Origin: Terrimesophilobacter sp038243605
GTDB lineage: Bacteria > Actinomycetota > Actinomycetes > Actinomycetales > Microbacteriaceae
Length of the DNA stretch: 64,000 nt
Assembly: GCA_038243605.1 (NCBI GenBank)
Contig: JBBSQX010000002.1
Coordinates: 1-64,000 of the forward strand
Direction: 5' to 3'
Position numbers and translations under genes: made by a program. Positions 34,778 through 44,559 of this stretch are shown here, piece by piece. The notes beneath the pieces are model-generated. The model worked only from the letters and a program-made list of their open reading frames with translations. It was not told where the DNA came from and did not search any database. The stretch's first letter is position 1, and every line of letters begins with the position of its first letter.

Positions 34778-36454
34778 GTGACGAATCCCGAGGTCAAGCG
34801 CATCCCCGAGCCCGACCCGGAGTATTGGCCATTCTGGGTGCGTATTTCGGCGTGGAGCGAGCGCGCGGAGTCGTGGCTGAAATCGCACGGCGGTAACGTA
34901 CTTCGTTTCGGCATTCGCGCCTTTTGGGTGGTGATCGCCCTGATCGGGGTCATCTTGTTGGTTGGACCTGTGATCAACAAACCGCTGACTCTTACGGACA
35001 TCTTGGATGCTCGAGATACAGCACCCAATCAGTGGATTGCAAAAGAATTTGCGGTTGATTATCGGGTCGAAACCTCACCTGACGGGACTCTGCAGGCGGA
35101 AGTGGAGGAGCGCATTACTGTTCTTTTTGGTCCGGGGATCAAGGAGAATGGCATCCAGCGCGTGGTGCCCACTCAGTATCAAGGTCATGCTTTGGCTCCA
35201 CGCGACATCACTGCCACGATCGATGGACAGCCAGTCGACATCGTTCGATCCGATTCTCCGGATCGTGCAACGCTACGAATAAGTGGCGAGACGACGCTCT
35301 CGGGCACTCACAACTTTGTTCTGCACTACACGATAGAGAACTTGGCGTACCTTGCGGATGACGAACAGCGCGAGCAGCCGGTTGATTTTCTGCAGTGGGA
35401 TGTTTTCGGTCCATCGTGGCCGCAAGGACTCAGTGGGTTAAATGTCCGCATAATTCTGTCGCAGCGGCTTGCCGACAGGCTCGTCAGTGAACCGCGCGGG
35501 TCGATGGTGTGGTTGCTCCCCGGGGACGGCACGATTCTTAGTCCGGAAGCGGATGGCACGACCGGGGATGTGATCTACCAGTTCTCGAATAATCATCGGA
35601 CCCTGCCGCCCCACTCGCAGGCGACGTTCACGATGAGCTTCGTCGCGGGCACTTTCACTATGCCTGCACCGAATGCGTTCTACTGGGTGCAGGTGTTTGG
35701 GCCCGCCATTCCCCTCGCACTTTTGTTGTTGACTCTCCTTGTGGCGATGGCAGTAAGAGCGGTTGCGTGGAGCGATGAGCGAGGACGCCCCTGGTTCGTT
35801 GCGCAGTTTGATCCCCCTCCCGGGATTTCACCAAAGACGGCGGCGCACATTCTTGGCGCGTGGGCCCCGATGGAGCTGGCCGAGGTGTTGCACATCGCGC
35901 AAGGATACAAGCCGCAAGGAAGCGAGAGTCGTGCGGCCCTGCTGGTCGCAGCAAAGGTGGCACGACGAACCGGACGGCTCGAAAATTCGCTGAGGGCGGT
36001 GTCCCTCTTTCTGTCGGCACCTGAACGCGACGCCCAAATCATTGCGGGGCTGCGGAGAATTCCGAGTGGTTTCGTTCGCGACTTTTTCCTGTTTTCTCCC
36101 ATTGCCTTGACGATTGTGCAGTGGGGCCTCGTGCGCCAGATCTCTCACCAGGCAACCGGGGGTGTGCTGTGGTGGCCGTTTTCCTTTGTGGTGGTATCGA
36201 CCATAGTTTCGGCATTCATCCTCGCCATCGCGTTGGTGCAGCGGCCCCTCACCGAGAAGGGCGCACTCGTGAAACAACATCTGTTAGGTATTGGGGAGCT
36301 TTCAACCAGCACAAGCCTCGTGGAACGAGGTAGTACGAAGAACCCCGTGTTGCCGTACGCCGTGTTGTTTGGGCGCGCACGCGCAACGGGCAGACACACT
36401 GTTGAACTAATAGAAGCTGAAGTGGGGGAATCGGGCGTGTCAAAACCGAGTTAA
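34778..36454 (+). CDS. DUF2207 membrane protein, short paralogue
   Basis: A 558-residue membrane protein. A cytoplasmic start (TNPEVKRIPEPDPEYWPFWV) leads to a membrane helix near residues 47-66, then a beta-rich extracytoplasmic DUF2207 domain (about 85-300), another helix near 310-330, a cytoplasmic helical segment and two more helices near 430-480. It ends shortly after the cytoplasmic part. The gene at 36572 codes a longer version with the same N-terminal half, so the pair arose by tandem duplication and this copy has lost or never had the C-terminal sensor-like part. GTG start. Function unknown. Confidence 0.85.
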   Translation: MTNPEVKRIPEPDPEYWPFWVRISAWSERAESWLKSHGGNVLRFGIRAFWVVIALIGVILLVGPVINKPLTLTDILDARDTAPNQWIAKEFAVDYRVETSPDGTLQAEVEERITVLFGPGIKENGIQRVVPTQYQGHALAPRDITATIDGQPVDIVRSDSPDRATLRISGETTLSGTHNFVLHYTIENLAYLADDEQREQPVDFLQWDVFGPSWPQGLSGLNVRIILSQRLADRLVSEPRGSMVWLLPGDGTILSPEADGTTGDVIYQFSNNHRTLPPHSQATFTMSFVAGTFTMPAPNAFYWVQVFGPAIPLALLLLTLLVAMAVRAVAWSDERGRPWFVAQFDPPPGISPKTAAHILGAWAPMELAEVLHIAQGYKPQGSESRAALLVAAKVARRTGRLENSLRAVSLFLSAPERDAQIIAGLRRIPSGFVRDFFLFSPIALTIVQWGLVRQISHQATGGVLWWPFSFVVVSTIVSAFILAIALVQRPLTEKGALVKQHLLGIGELSTSTSLVERGSTKNPVLPYAVLFGRARATGRHTVELIEAEVGESGVSKPS

Positions 36455-36571
36455 ATGCTTCTTCGTGAGGTGCAAGCACCTGGACATTCTTACTCTTTCC
36501 GTTTCACGCTGTTCCGTGGTCGTGAACGCGTGTGGGTACAGACTCGAGCAGTTTGACGACATTATTAGGGG

Positions 36572-39439
36572 ATGACTAACCCCGGAGCCGAGCGCATACC
36601 CGACCCCAAACCACAGTATTGGCCCTTGTGGGTGCTTCTCTCCGGTTGGGTTGAGGGTACTGAAGCGTGGCTGCGATCTTTCGGAGGATCGTGGCTTCGA
36701 TGGAGTATCCGAGTGTTCTGGGCGATTATCGCCTTTGCCGGTCTTGTTCTTTTGATGGGTCCGGTCATTAACCAGCCATTGACCCTCGACGACATCACGG
36801 GTTCTGCAAAAACCGCAAACGAAACCTGGATTGCACGTGAGTTTGCCGCTGACTACCGTGTCACGCGGGATGCGGATGGTTCGCTCAACGCCGAGGTCGA
36901 GGAACGCATCTCTGCGTTTTTCCCCGAAGGAGTCACGGCGAGTGAAATAGAACGAGTGCTCGCTACTGAGTACCAGGATCATTCCCTAGCCCCTCGTGAT
37001 TTCACGGCGACGTTGGATGGGCAGCCCATCACGGTGGGGCAATCGCGCTCGCCAAACTTCGTGACCGTCACGCTTCAGAACACGAGCGCGCTGACGGGCG
37101 ATCATGTTTTTGTGCTTCGCTACAACATCAGTAATCTTGCCTACCCGGTCACAGATAAGCGCTTAGAAACCCCAACAGATTTGCTCGAATGGGATGTGTT
37201 CGGACCGTCGTGGCCGCAGGGGATTGCGGCGCTGGATGTGAAGATCACGCTCCCGCAAGACCTCAACAACAAACTCCTCCGCGAGCCACGTGGTGGAGTC
37301 GCGTGGCTTATCATCAGTGACAGTTCGAGCCTCGCCCCGGAGCCAGACTCTGCGCCCGGCGAGGTCACGTACAGCTTTACCAACGATCAGAGCCTTCCGC
37401 CGCACGCAAATGCGTGGTTCACGATGAGTTTCGAATCAGGTACTTTTGCGATGCCTGAGCCTCAAGCTTTCTACTGGGTCAAAGTTTTTGGTCCTGTCGT
37501 TCCTCTCGTCATCCTCGTTCTGACGCTTCTTTTTGCGCTCGCGGCTCGCGCGGTGGCGTGGAGCGATGCACGTGGAGCGCCCTGGTACGTGGCGCAGCTC
37601 GACCCTCCGAAAGATATTTCGCCAGGGATGGCCGCGCAGATTCTAGAGAACCCTGGTACGCGTGAACTCAGTGTGGCCTTGAACGAGATGAAAACCTCAA
37701 GCACTGATCCCGAAACTCGCCGCACCAGACTCGTCGCGGCTGCCAGGGTTGCTCGTCGCACGGGGCGAGTTGGCGATGTTCCCTTTGCGGTATCCAAATA
37801 CCTCAGTGCGCCGGAACATCGAAACCAGTTATTCCACGGCATCCGTCGAATACCGCACGGTTTCGTTCGTGACTTTTTCCTCTGGTCTCCGTTTGCCTTG
37901 ACTCTTGTGCAATGGGGCTTAGTGCGCCAACTCTCCTACCAACGCACAACGGCGCTACTGTGGTGGCCTTTCGCGTTCGTCGTCTTTTCGTCTTTGCTCG
38001 CGGTGATCATCGTGTGGATTGCAAAATCTCAGCGTCCACTGACGAAAAAGGGCGCGCTGATCAAGCAGTATTTGCGGGGAATCGAGGCGTTTTCTTCGCA
38101 GACGCAGATGCTGGATCGGGAGAACAGCAACGATGAGACGCTTCCATACGCGGTGTTATTCGGGCGTTCACGCAGCGTTGGCAAACGTGTTGTGGCGTTG
38201 ATCGAATCTGAATTAGATGAGCGCGGCGTTTCCAAGCGATGGCTTACGAGTAGCTTTCTCACGTGGTCGCGAATACTGGTTCGAGCGTTCTCGGTTGCGT
38301 TGGTCGTGGGTGCGATCATCTTTGTGAGTGTTGCTCCCGGTTATGCAACACGACATTCTCCGCTGTCCTATGAGTGGGGCCCCTCTGGCAGTAACGACTC
38401 GTGGTCAGACGTGACGTCGTTTGACGCGAAGGCAACATTGTCACGTACGCCGGAGGGCAGGGCTCAACTGGTGGTGGTGGAAGACCTCGTGGTGATTTTT
38501 ACGCACGAGGGTACTCGGATTTCCCAGTTTGCCCAGCAGTGGCCGAATCGGGTCGACGCTCAGGATCTCAATGTGAGGGTGACTCGCTTTACCATTGATG
38601 AAAAGAACGTGCCCTACGTCACCGAACAAGATGCAGACACCCTGCTGCTGAGAACGAAGCTCATTGAGGCGTTGGAGGGCGAGCACGAGGTTCGGGTCGA
38701 ATACGTCGTGGACTCAGCGGCCGTCGCCGCAGAACAAGGTGGTGGGCTGGTTGACCGGGTTCGGTGGGCAGCATTACTCAAGGGCTGGAAATACGACTAC
38801 CACTGGGATGCTGATCCTGGCCTAAAGAATTTTCGAGTTGAACTCACGGTGGATCGCGTGATAGCTCAGCAGTCGATTTCTGGTGGATGGATGACACGTG
38901 ATACCTCGAGCGCAGATCGGGCCAAGGAGTGGAAGGAAGCTGTTGTGCCTTTCCCGTCAAAGGTGCTCCATGAGAATGCTGTGTCATACCACCTTGTTCT
39001 GACGCGTGACGAAAATGATTCGTGGCCTTTCGACTTCACGATTGCAGACCTTGGGCCACGTTTGGACTTTCCTGCGGGTACTTTCGTGGGGCCCGATGCT
39101 GAGGCTCTCCATCTCAAGCGCACTCTCGACGCGCTCCCGTTTGTGGTGGGTATGTCGGTGGGCGGGTTAGCGCTCATCCTCGGTTGCTACGGAATTTTTG
39201 CAGGAATTGGGCGTCGCGTTCGGGCTTTTCAGCCTGGTCTTGTCAGAGACGCCGTGCGGTGGTTGCAGCCAGCGTTCGTGTGCGTGTCGATCGTTGGGTT
39301 TGTGTGGATCTTCTCCGGCGTCGACGCGGCCGACTCCGTCGTGGTGCCGCTCGGTTGGTTAACGCTGGTGGCCCTCTCGACCGGAATTGCCTCCCTTGTT
39401 TTGACCAGGAGAACGCGAGGATTGACGAAACGTGACTGA
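36572..39439 (+). CDS. DUF2207 membrane protein, long paralogue
   Basis: A 955-residue membrane protein. Residues 1-550 repeat the plan of the upstream gene (start TNPGAERIPDPKPQYWPLWV, DUF2207 domain, PHGFVRDFF before two helices). The remaining 400 residues add a helix near 570-590, a second extracytoplasmic beta-rich domain and two or three final membrane helices. There is no enzyme motif I recognise. The 117-base gap to the first copy (36455-36571) has no hairpin, so both could be on one transcript. The physiological role is unknown, and membrane or envelope-linked roles are typical for the family. Confidence 0.85.
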   Translation: MTNPGAERIPDPKPQYWPLWVLLSGWVEGTEAWLRSFGGSWLRWSIRVFWAIIAFAGLVLLMGPVINQPLTLDDITGSAKTANETWIAREFAADYRVTRDADGSLNAEVEERISAFFPEGVTASEIERVLATEYQDHSLAPRDFTATLDGQPITVGQSRSPNFVTVTLQNTSALTGDHVFVLRYNISNLAYPVTDKRLETPTDLLEWDVFGPSWPQGIAALDVKITLPQDLNNKLLREPRGGVAWLIISDSSSLAPEPDSAPGEVTYSFTNDQSLPPHANAWFTMSFESGTFAMPEPQAFYWVKVFGPVVPLVILVLTLLFALAARAVAWSDARGAPWYVAQLDPPKDISPGMAAQILENPGTRELSVALNEMKTSSTDPETRRTRLVAAARVARRTGRVGDVPFAVSKYLSAPEHRNQLFHGIRRIPHGFVRDFFLWSPFALTLVQWGLVRQLSYQRTTALLWWPFAFVVFSSLLAVIIVWIAKSQRPLTKKGALIKQYLRGIEAFSSQTQMLDRENSNDETLPYAVLFGRSRSVGKRVVALIESELDERGVSKRWLTSSFLTWSRILVRAFSVALVVGAIIFVSVAPGYATRHSPLSYEWGPSGSNDSWSDVTSFDAKATLSRTPEGRAQLVVVEDLVVIFTHEGTRISQFAQQWPNRVDAQDLNVRVTRFTIDEKNVPYVTEQDADTLLLRTKLIEALEGEHEVRVEYVVDSAAVAAEQGGGLVDRVRWAALLKGWKYDYHWDADPGLKNFRVELTVDRVIAQQSISGGWMTRDTSSADRAKEWKEAVVPFPSKVLHENAVSYHLVLTRDENDSWPFDFTIADLGPRLDFPAGTFVGPDAEALHLKRTLDALPFVVGMSVGGLALILGCYGIFAGIGRRVRAFQPGLVRDAVRWLQPAFVCVSIVGFVWIFSGVDAADSVVVPLGWLTLVALSTGIASLVLTRRTRGLTKRD

Positions 39440-39556
39440 GAACCGCAGCTTCCGACCCACCTTGACGTGCTCGATGACCACACCAAGCCCTGCGCGTTGC
39501 GGCAAGAACCAGTTGAATTAGCGTGCCCGCGGGGAAGGGTGTGCGACAATGACGCG

Positions 39557-39922
39557 ATGAGCAACTCAGCTGAAGTTACCTCGAAGAGTCCTTTGCATAC
39601 CCTCGCTGTGGTCTTTGCGTCACTCATCATTGCAGCGCCGATCGTCGCTAGCCGGATCGTGGAAGCGATCATGGACTCCTCAAACCCGGCCGGCCTTGAC
39701 GACCTATCGGCTCCTCTCGCGTATTTGAGCGAGATTCTCATTGTGTCGTTCAGTGTTCTTGGAATAATTATTCTGTTATTCCTCTTTTCGACAATCGTGT
39801 TGTACATTCGCGAGCGCACGATCTCGGCAATCTCTTTGCCACTCACGGTAGCAATTGTTCAGCTCGTGCTCGGAGTGATTGCCCTCGTTCTCAATGGCGT
39901 CGTTTCTGGCGTGGGTGGGTAG
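39557..39922 (+). CDS. Small membrane protein, unknown function
   Basis: A 121-residue protein with three hydrophobic stretches: LHTLAVVFASLIIAAPIVAS, ILIVSFSVLGIIILLFLFST and LPLTVAIVQLVLGVIALVLN. The first 10 residues are hydrophilic. No family is recognisable. I start at ATG 39557, since the frame upstream is not protein-like. It is followed 18 bases later by the CPBP-like gene, so they may be one operon. Confidence 0.65.
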   Translation: MSNSAEVTSKSPLHTLAVVFASLIIAAPIVASRIVEAIMDSSNPAGLDDLSAPLAYLSEILIVSFSVLGIIILLFLFSTIVLYIRERTISAISLPLTVAIVQLVLGVIALVLNGVVSGVGG

Positions 39923-39940
39923 CGGCTAGACCTCAGAACG

Positions 39941-40768
39941 ATGACAGATGTTATTGCGCTCTCCGAGCCCTCGCGCGCCACCCTGCTGCGCAAGCTCCCG
40001 CCTGCGTTGCTGCTGTCGACCTCCGGCGTATTTCTTTTTGCGTTCGGCTGGAGTTTTGCTGGCTACACCGCGCTGGCGACGGCGCTCATGATCGCCGCCT
40101 TCGTCGACAGGGTATTGCTACGGGACCTCGCTCTCATTGCGGTCGGGCTGGTGATCATCAGTGTCGTTCCCTTGAACGCAGATTTGAGCATCGGGCACAT
40201 GGTGCAGATGGGTACTGCACTTGCTTTGGCCGTCGCCGTGCCGTGGGCTATCTCGCGATTCATCTTTCGAGAAAAGGTCATCCGGTTTCCCGTACTTACC
40301 GGCAAGCGTTGGTCGCTACCGGCAAAGTTGTACCTGCCGGGAGTTGTTCTGTTGGGCTTCTTTATCTTGCCCGTCTATCTCATCTCGACCGGTGTTTATC
40401 AAAACTGGCCGGATGCCTCCTCGGACCCGACAGTGTTTTGGCGACTTTTCGTCGGCGTGAACTCGGTCGGAATTTGGGACGAGCTGTTCTTCATTTGTAC
40501 TGCGTTCACGCTCCTTCGCCGTCACTTTCCCCTGTGGCTGGCGAACCTGCTTCAGGCCGTGATCTTCAGTTCATTTTTGTGGGAAATCGGGTATCAAGCC
40601 TGGGGGCCCCTTCTCACGTTCCCCTTTGCGTTGCTGCAGGGATACACCTTCACGCTCACGAAGTCCCTGAGCTATGTCGTGTCGGTGCATTTGCTCTTCG
40701 ATTTCGTGCTGTTTCTCGCACTCGTGCACGCGCACAACCGCGATTGGCTGGCCATCTTTATCTACTGA
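39941..40768 (+). CDS. Polytopic membrane protein, CPBP-like with altered active site
   Basis: A 275-residue protein with about eight membrane helices. The helix pattern and the segment GIWDELFFICTAFTLLRRHFP resemble motif 1 of CPBP proteases, but the glutamate pair is DE. The second motif shows FSSFLWE with no histidine in the expected place, while a third motif HLLFDF is present. It may be a non-proteolytic relative. It follows the small membrane protein gene closely and is 19 bases before the maltokinase-cap-like gene, so all three could be co-transcribed. Confidence 0.6.
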   Translation: MTDVIALSEPSRATLLRKLPPALLLSTSGVFLFAFGWSFAGYTALATALMIAAFVDRVLLRDLALIAVGLVIISVVPLNADLSIGHMVQMGTALALAVAVPWAISRFIFREKVIRFPVLTGKRWSLPAKLYLPGVVLLGFFILPVYLISTGVYQNWPDASSDPTVFWRLFVGVNSVGIWDELFFICTAFTLLRRHFPLWLANLLQAVIFSSFLWEIGYQAWGPLLTFPFALLQGYTFTLTKSLSYVVSVHLLFDFVLFLALVHAHNRDWLAIFIY

Positions 40769-40787
40769 CCGTCGCTAGTCTTGAACC

Positions 40788-41477
<690 letters not shown>

Positions 41478-41496
41478 TCAAGAAAGGGCCAAGGCG

Positions 41497-41886
41497 ATGC
41501 TTTCGATAACTCACGCATTCAGCGGATTCAGCGTTGACGACGCAGACGTAGCACAAGACTTTTATCATCGGGTGCTCGGTCTCAACGTCACAAAGAATGA
41601 CAACGGAAACCTGAAGGTGACGCTTCCGGGAGGCTACGAGGTGTTCCTCTACCCGAAGCTCGATCACGAACCAGCGACCTTCACGGTTCTTAATCTTGTT
41701 GTCACCGAGATTGATGCCGCTGTTGCCTCCCTGAACGCGTCAGGAGTGGCTACCAAGATTTATCAGGACCCTGACTTTCACACGGATGACAAGGGGATTG
41801 CCCGGGGTAAAATGGCAGGCTTCGGGCCAGACATCGCTTGGTTTCGTGACCCAGCAGGCAATGTGCTTTCCGTTCTGTGCGACTGA
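41497..41886 (+). CDS. VOC family (glyoxalase/bleomycin-resistance-like) protein
   Basis: A 129-residue single-module VOC protein: AFSGFSVDDADVAQDFYHRVLGL, KVTLPGGYEVFLYP, and IAWFRDPAGNVLSVL at the end. A ribosome site AAAGGGCCAAGG precedes ATG 41497. Only some usual metal ligands are seen (His in FYHRVLG, Glu in GGYEVFLYP), so catalysis or simple ligand binding are both possible. Substrate unknown. Confidence 0.88.
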   Translation: MLSITHAFSGFSVDDADVAQDFYHRVLGLNVTKNDNGNLKVTLPGGYEVFLYPKLDHEPATFTVLNLVVTEIDAAVASLNASGVATKIYQDPDFHTDDKGIARGKMAGFGPDIAWFRDPAGNVLSVLCD

Positions 41887-41931
41887 GACTCTTCGCACAC
41901 ACCACCCACTCACCAGAAACTCGAATAACGA

Positions 41932-42966
41932 ATGGCAGATAGTCCGGCCGCGCCGACACCCTACGAAATCCTCGGCGTCGACCCGAGTGCAAGCGACGCC
42001 GAACTGAGGCAGGCGTACAGGCGACTCCTGCGCACGACGCATCCAGACACCGGTGGAGACCCAGCACGCTTTCACGCTGTGCAACAGGCGTGGGCGCGTG
42101 TGGGCGACAAGGAGTCCCGGCAGCGCTGGGATGCCGGCCGCCACGCGTCTGGTCGACATGATGCTGGCCGAAGCGCTGCTGGTCAGAGTGCTACTGACCG
42201 AAGCGCTGCTGGTCAGAGTGCTACTGGCCGAAGTGCTACTGGCCAGAGCGCTACTGGCGGGAACGCTGCAGGTGAGTCATTCGACTCAGGCTTTACCAGG
42301 TCAGGTGACCCCCACAGTTCATCGTCTGGATCCTCGGTCAGAGCTCGCGCGTACGGGCATCCGGGCGGGTTCGCACGTGAACGATTCCTTACTCTGATGC
42401 GTGAATGGGCCGGTCGAGGCGCTGAGCCTACTAACCCCTACGATCCAGCATTCGTGCGTTCTGCGCCGCGAGAGTTGCGCCACCTGCTCGCTCAGGCGCT
42501 GGCAGAAGAAGCGACAGCCAGGGCTGTCTCGGGCCTTGGTATCGGTTACACAATATGGAGTGGAGTGGCGACTCATCACGGCACCCTTGATCACGCTGTG
42601 CTGGGGCCAGCTGGCCTTTTCGCTGTCACGTCAGAAGATTGGGGCGGCCTGGTTCGACTCGTTCGCGGTGAACTGGTTGGCGAGGGAATTGCGTCAGGGG
42701 ATGCCCCGGTGCGCGCCCTCGTGCGAAAGGCAAGATCACTGGGCCGCAGCTCTAAGGTTCGGTTCACCGCGACCATTGTTGTTGTTCCCGATGATGATCT
42801 CGATGAGCCGATTTCGCACATCGGTAAGAAGCGTGACGTGGCGGTCGTTCGACTCTCCGCGCTCCCCATGGTGCTCCGCGATGGTTTAGGCGCTGGGCAA
42901 CGGCTCAGTATTGAAGATGTTTTTGACGTGCGAACACGGTTGCAGCAGAGCGTAAATTTCGTGTGA
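41932..42966 (+). CDS. DnaJ-domain protein with NERD-like C-terminal domain
   Basis: A 344-residue protein. Residues 10-65 are a J domain, with PYEILGVDPSASDAELRQAYRR and the essential HPD in TTHPDTGG, so it could stimulate an Hsp70 partner. A repeat-built spacer rich in Ala, Gly, Ser (about 78-113) follows. The C-terminal part holds LDHAVLGPAGLFAV and an FTATIVVVPDDDL strand, like the core of NERD (nuclease-related) domains, where LDHVVVGP is typical. There are no Cys-rich or client-binding DnaJ domains, so it is not a housekeeping chaperone. Function unknown. Confidence 0.8.
   Translation: MADSPAAPTPYEILGVDPSASDAELRQAYRRLLRTTHPDTGGDPARFHAVQQAWARVGDKESRQRWDAGRHASGRHDAGRSAAGQSATDRSAAGQSATGRSATGQSATGGNAAGESFDSGFTRSGDPHSSSSGSSVRARAYGHPGGFARERFLTLMREWAGRGAEPTNPYDPAFVRSAPRELRHLLAQALAEEATARAVSGLGIGYTIWSGVATHHGTLDHAVLGPAGLFAVTSEDWGGLVRLVRGELVGEGIASGDAPVRALVRKARSLGRSSKVRFTATIVVVPDDDLDEPISHIGKKRDVAVVRLSALPMVLRDGLGAGQRLSIEDVFDVRTRLQQSVNFV
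42166..42270 (+). repeat. 15-bp tandem repeat, seven units, inside the DnaJ-like gene
   Basis: Seven 15-base units (ggccgaagcgctgct and ggtcagagtgctact alternate at first) run from 42166 to 42270, coding five-residue blocks such as GRSAA, GQSAT, DRSAA. A larger 30-base periodicity exists in the first four units. The array forms the spacer after the J domain. Confidence 0.9.
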
Positions 42967-43002
42967 ACCCGGCCATCGACTCCACTCGATAGGATCGGAG
43001 GC

Positions 43003-44490
43003 GTGGACGCAAAAATCGCAACGGATAAAGCAAATTTCGGAGATAAAGGCTCTGCAGAGCGCGAACGGTGGAATGAACGTCAAGCTCTCGCGGAAGCCAT
43101 GATTCCCCTTATCGGCTCGCTGTACCGAGAACACGGGGTTGTCACGTCCATTTACGGTCGCCGACTGATCAACCAGTCGCCGGTCGACATCCTTAAGGCA
43201 CACCGCTTCGCTCGCAAGGTGAGCGAAGCCGAGCTTCCGATCGAAGAAACCTTTCCACTTGTCAAGGCTCTTGCGCAACTCGCGCCGACGTCGGCGTCGA
43301 TCGACATCGCCAAGCTTGTTGTGCGTTTTCGTGACGACGACAGAGACCTCGAATCGTTCCTTCGGGAGGAGCTCGCCCCCGCAGCGGAAGGCGAAACATC
43401 GAAGCCTGCGAGCACCGATATCGTTCTTTACGGCTTTGGTCGCATCGGAAGGCTTTTGGCACGAATTCTCATTGCCCACTCTGGCAATGGTGAAGGGTTG
43501 CGTTTGCGAGCGATTGTTGTGCGCAAGGGTTCTGGGGACGACCTCACGAAGCGGGCAAGTCTCCTTCGCCGAGATTCCATCCACGGGCCGTTTGACGGAA
43601 CCATCACTGTCAATGAAGAAGACAACACTATCCTTGCCAATGGAACACTCATTCAAGTGATCTATTCGGATGATCCTGCCACCGTTGATTACACGAAGTA
43701 CGGCATCCATGACGCGATCGTCGTCGACAACACGGGGCGTTGGCGTGACCGCGAGGGGCTCTCGCAGCACCTCAAGTCCCGAGGCGTTTCTCGGGTGCTG
43801 CTCACGGCTCCTGGTAAAGATGACATCAAGAACATCGTGCACGGCATCAACCACAACACGGTGCTGGCCGACGACACCATCGTTTCTGCGGCATCCTGTA
43901 CGACGAACGCGATCGTTCCCGTGCTCAAAGCAATTCAGGACCGTTACGGAATTGTCCACGGCCACGTGGAGACAGTTCACTCGTATACGAACGACCAGAA
44001 CCTCACTGACAACTTTCACAAGGGCAACCGTCGCGGTCGCTCTGCAGCCATGAACATGGTCATCACCGAAACGGGAGCTGCGTCTGCCGTCTCCAAGGCG
44101 ATCCCAGAGCTCGAAGGAAAGCTCACGGGTAATGCAATCCGGGTACCGGTTCCCAATGTGTCGATGGCGATCTTGAACCTTGGTCTCGAGAAAGAAGCTC
44201 CGGTGGCGGAGGTGAACGCATACCTCAGAGGTTTGTCGCTCGATTCTGCGCTGCAGCAGCAGATCGACTTCATCGATTCTCCCGAGGTCGTTTCGTCGGA
44301 CTTCGTTGGTTCGCACAGGGCGGGCATCGTTGATGGGCTTGCCACGATTAGTAGCGGCACCAATTTGGTGCTCTATGTCTGGTACGACAACGAGTACGGA
44401 TACAGCAGCCAAGTTGTGCGTGTGCTCGAGTACATGGCAGCCTCTCATCCACAAGTTTTTCCCACGCGCTCAGCGGTCGCCGAAGCGTAA
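43003..44490 (+). CDS. gap: Glyceraldehyde-3-phosphate dehydrogenase, long type
   Basis: A 495-residue GAPDH that carries about 135 extra N-terminal residues (AEAMIPLIGSLYREHGVVTS and a helical region) before the usual fold. The cofactor site is VLYGFGRIGRLLARIL, the catalytic Cys299 is in ASCTTNAIVPVLK, followed by HSYTNDQNLTD and the WYDNEYGYS C-terminal signature. This length matches the gluconeogenic GapB/GapX of Corynebacterium (about 480 residues) rather than the 335-residue glycolytic enzyme. I infer a preference for gluconeogenic flux, in keeping with pyruvate carboxylase nearby. GTG start. Confidence 0.93.
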   Translation: MDAKIATDKANFGDKGSAERERWNERQALAEAMIPLIGSLYREHGVVTSIYGRRLINQSPVDILKAHRFARKVSEAELPIEETFPLVKALAQLAPTSASIDIAKLVVRFRDDDRDLESFLREELAPAAEGETSKPASTDIVLYGFGRIGRLLARILIAHSGNGEGLRLRAIVVRKGSGDDLTKRASLLRRDSIHGPFDGTITVNEEDNTILANGTLIQVIYSDDPATVDYTKYGIHDAIVVDNTGRWRDREGLSQHLKSRGVSRVLLTAPGKDDIKNIVHGINHNTVLADDTIVSAASCTTNAIVPVLKAIQDRYGIVHGHVETVHSYTNDQNLTDNFHKGNRRGRSAAMNMVITETGAASAVSKAIPELEGKLTGNAIRVPVPNVSMAILNLGLEKEAPVAEVNAYLRGLSLDSALQQQIDFIDSPEVVSSDFVGSHRAGIVDGLATISSGTNLVLYVWYDNEYGYSSQVVRVLEYMAASHPQVFPTRSAVAEA

Positions 44491-44559
44491 ACCAGTGATT
44501 CGAGTTCAGACTTTGGGAGTTCGACCTCACGTTTGCGTGCGCCAGTGCGTTGTTGAGGT

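Noticed and set aside
42886..44454. 522-codon minus-strand frame opposite the GAPDH gene
   Set aside because: Its length is a by-product of strong codon bias on the other strand; the GAPDH reading is certain from its motifs.
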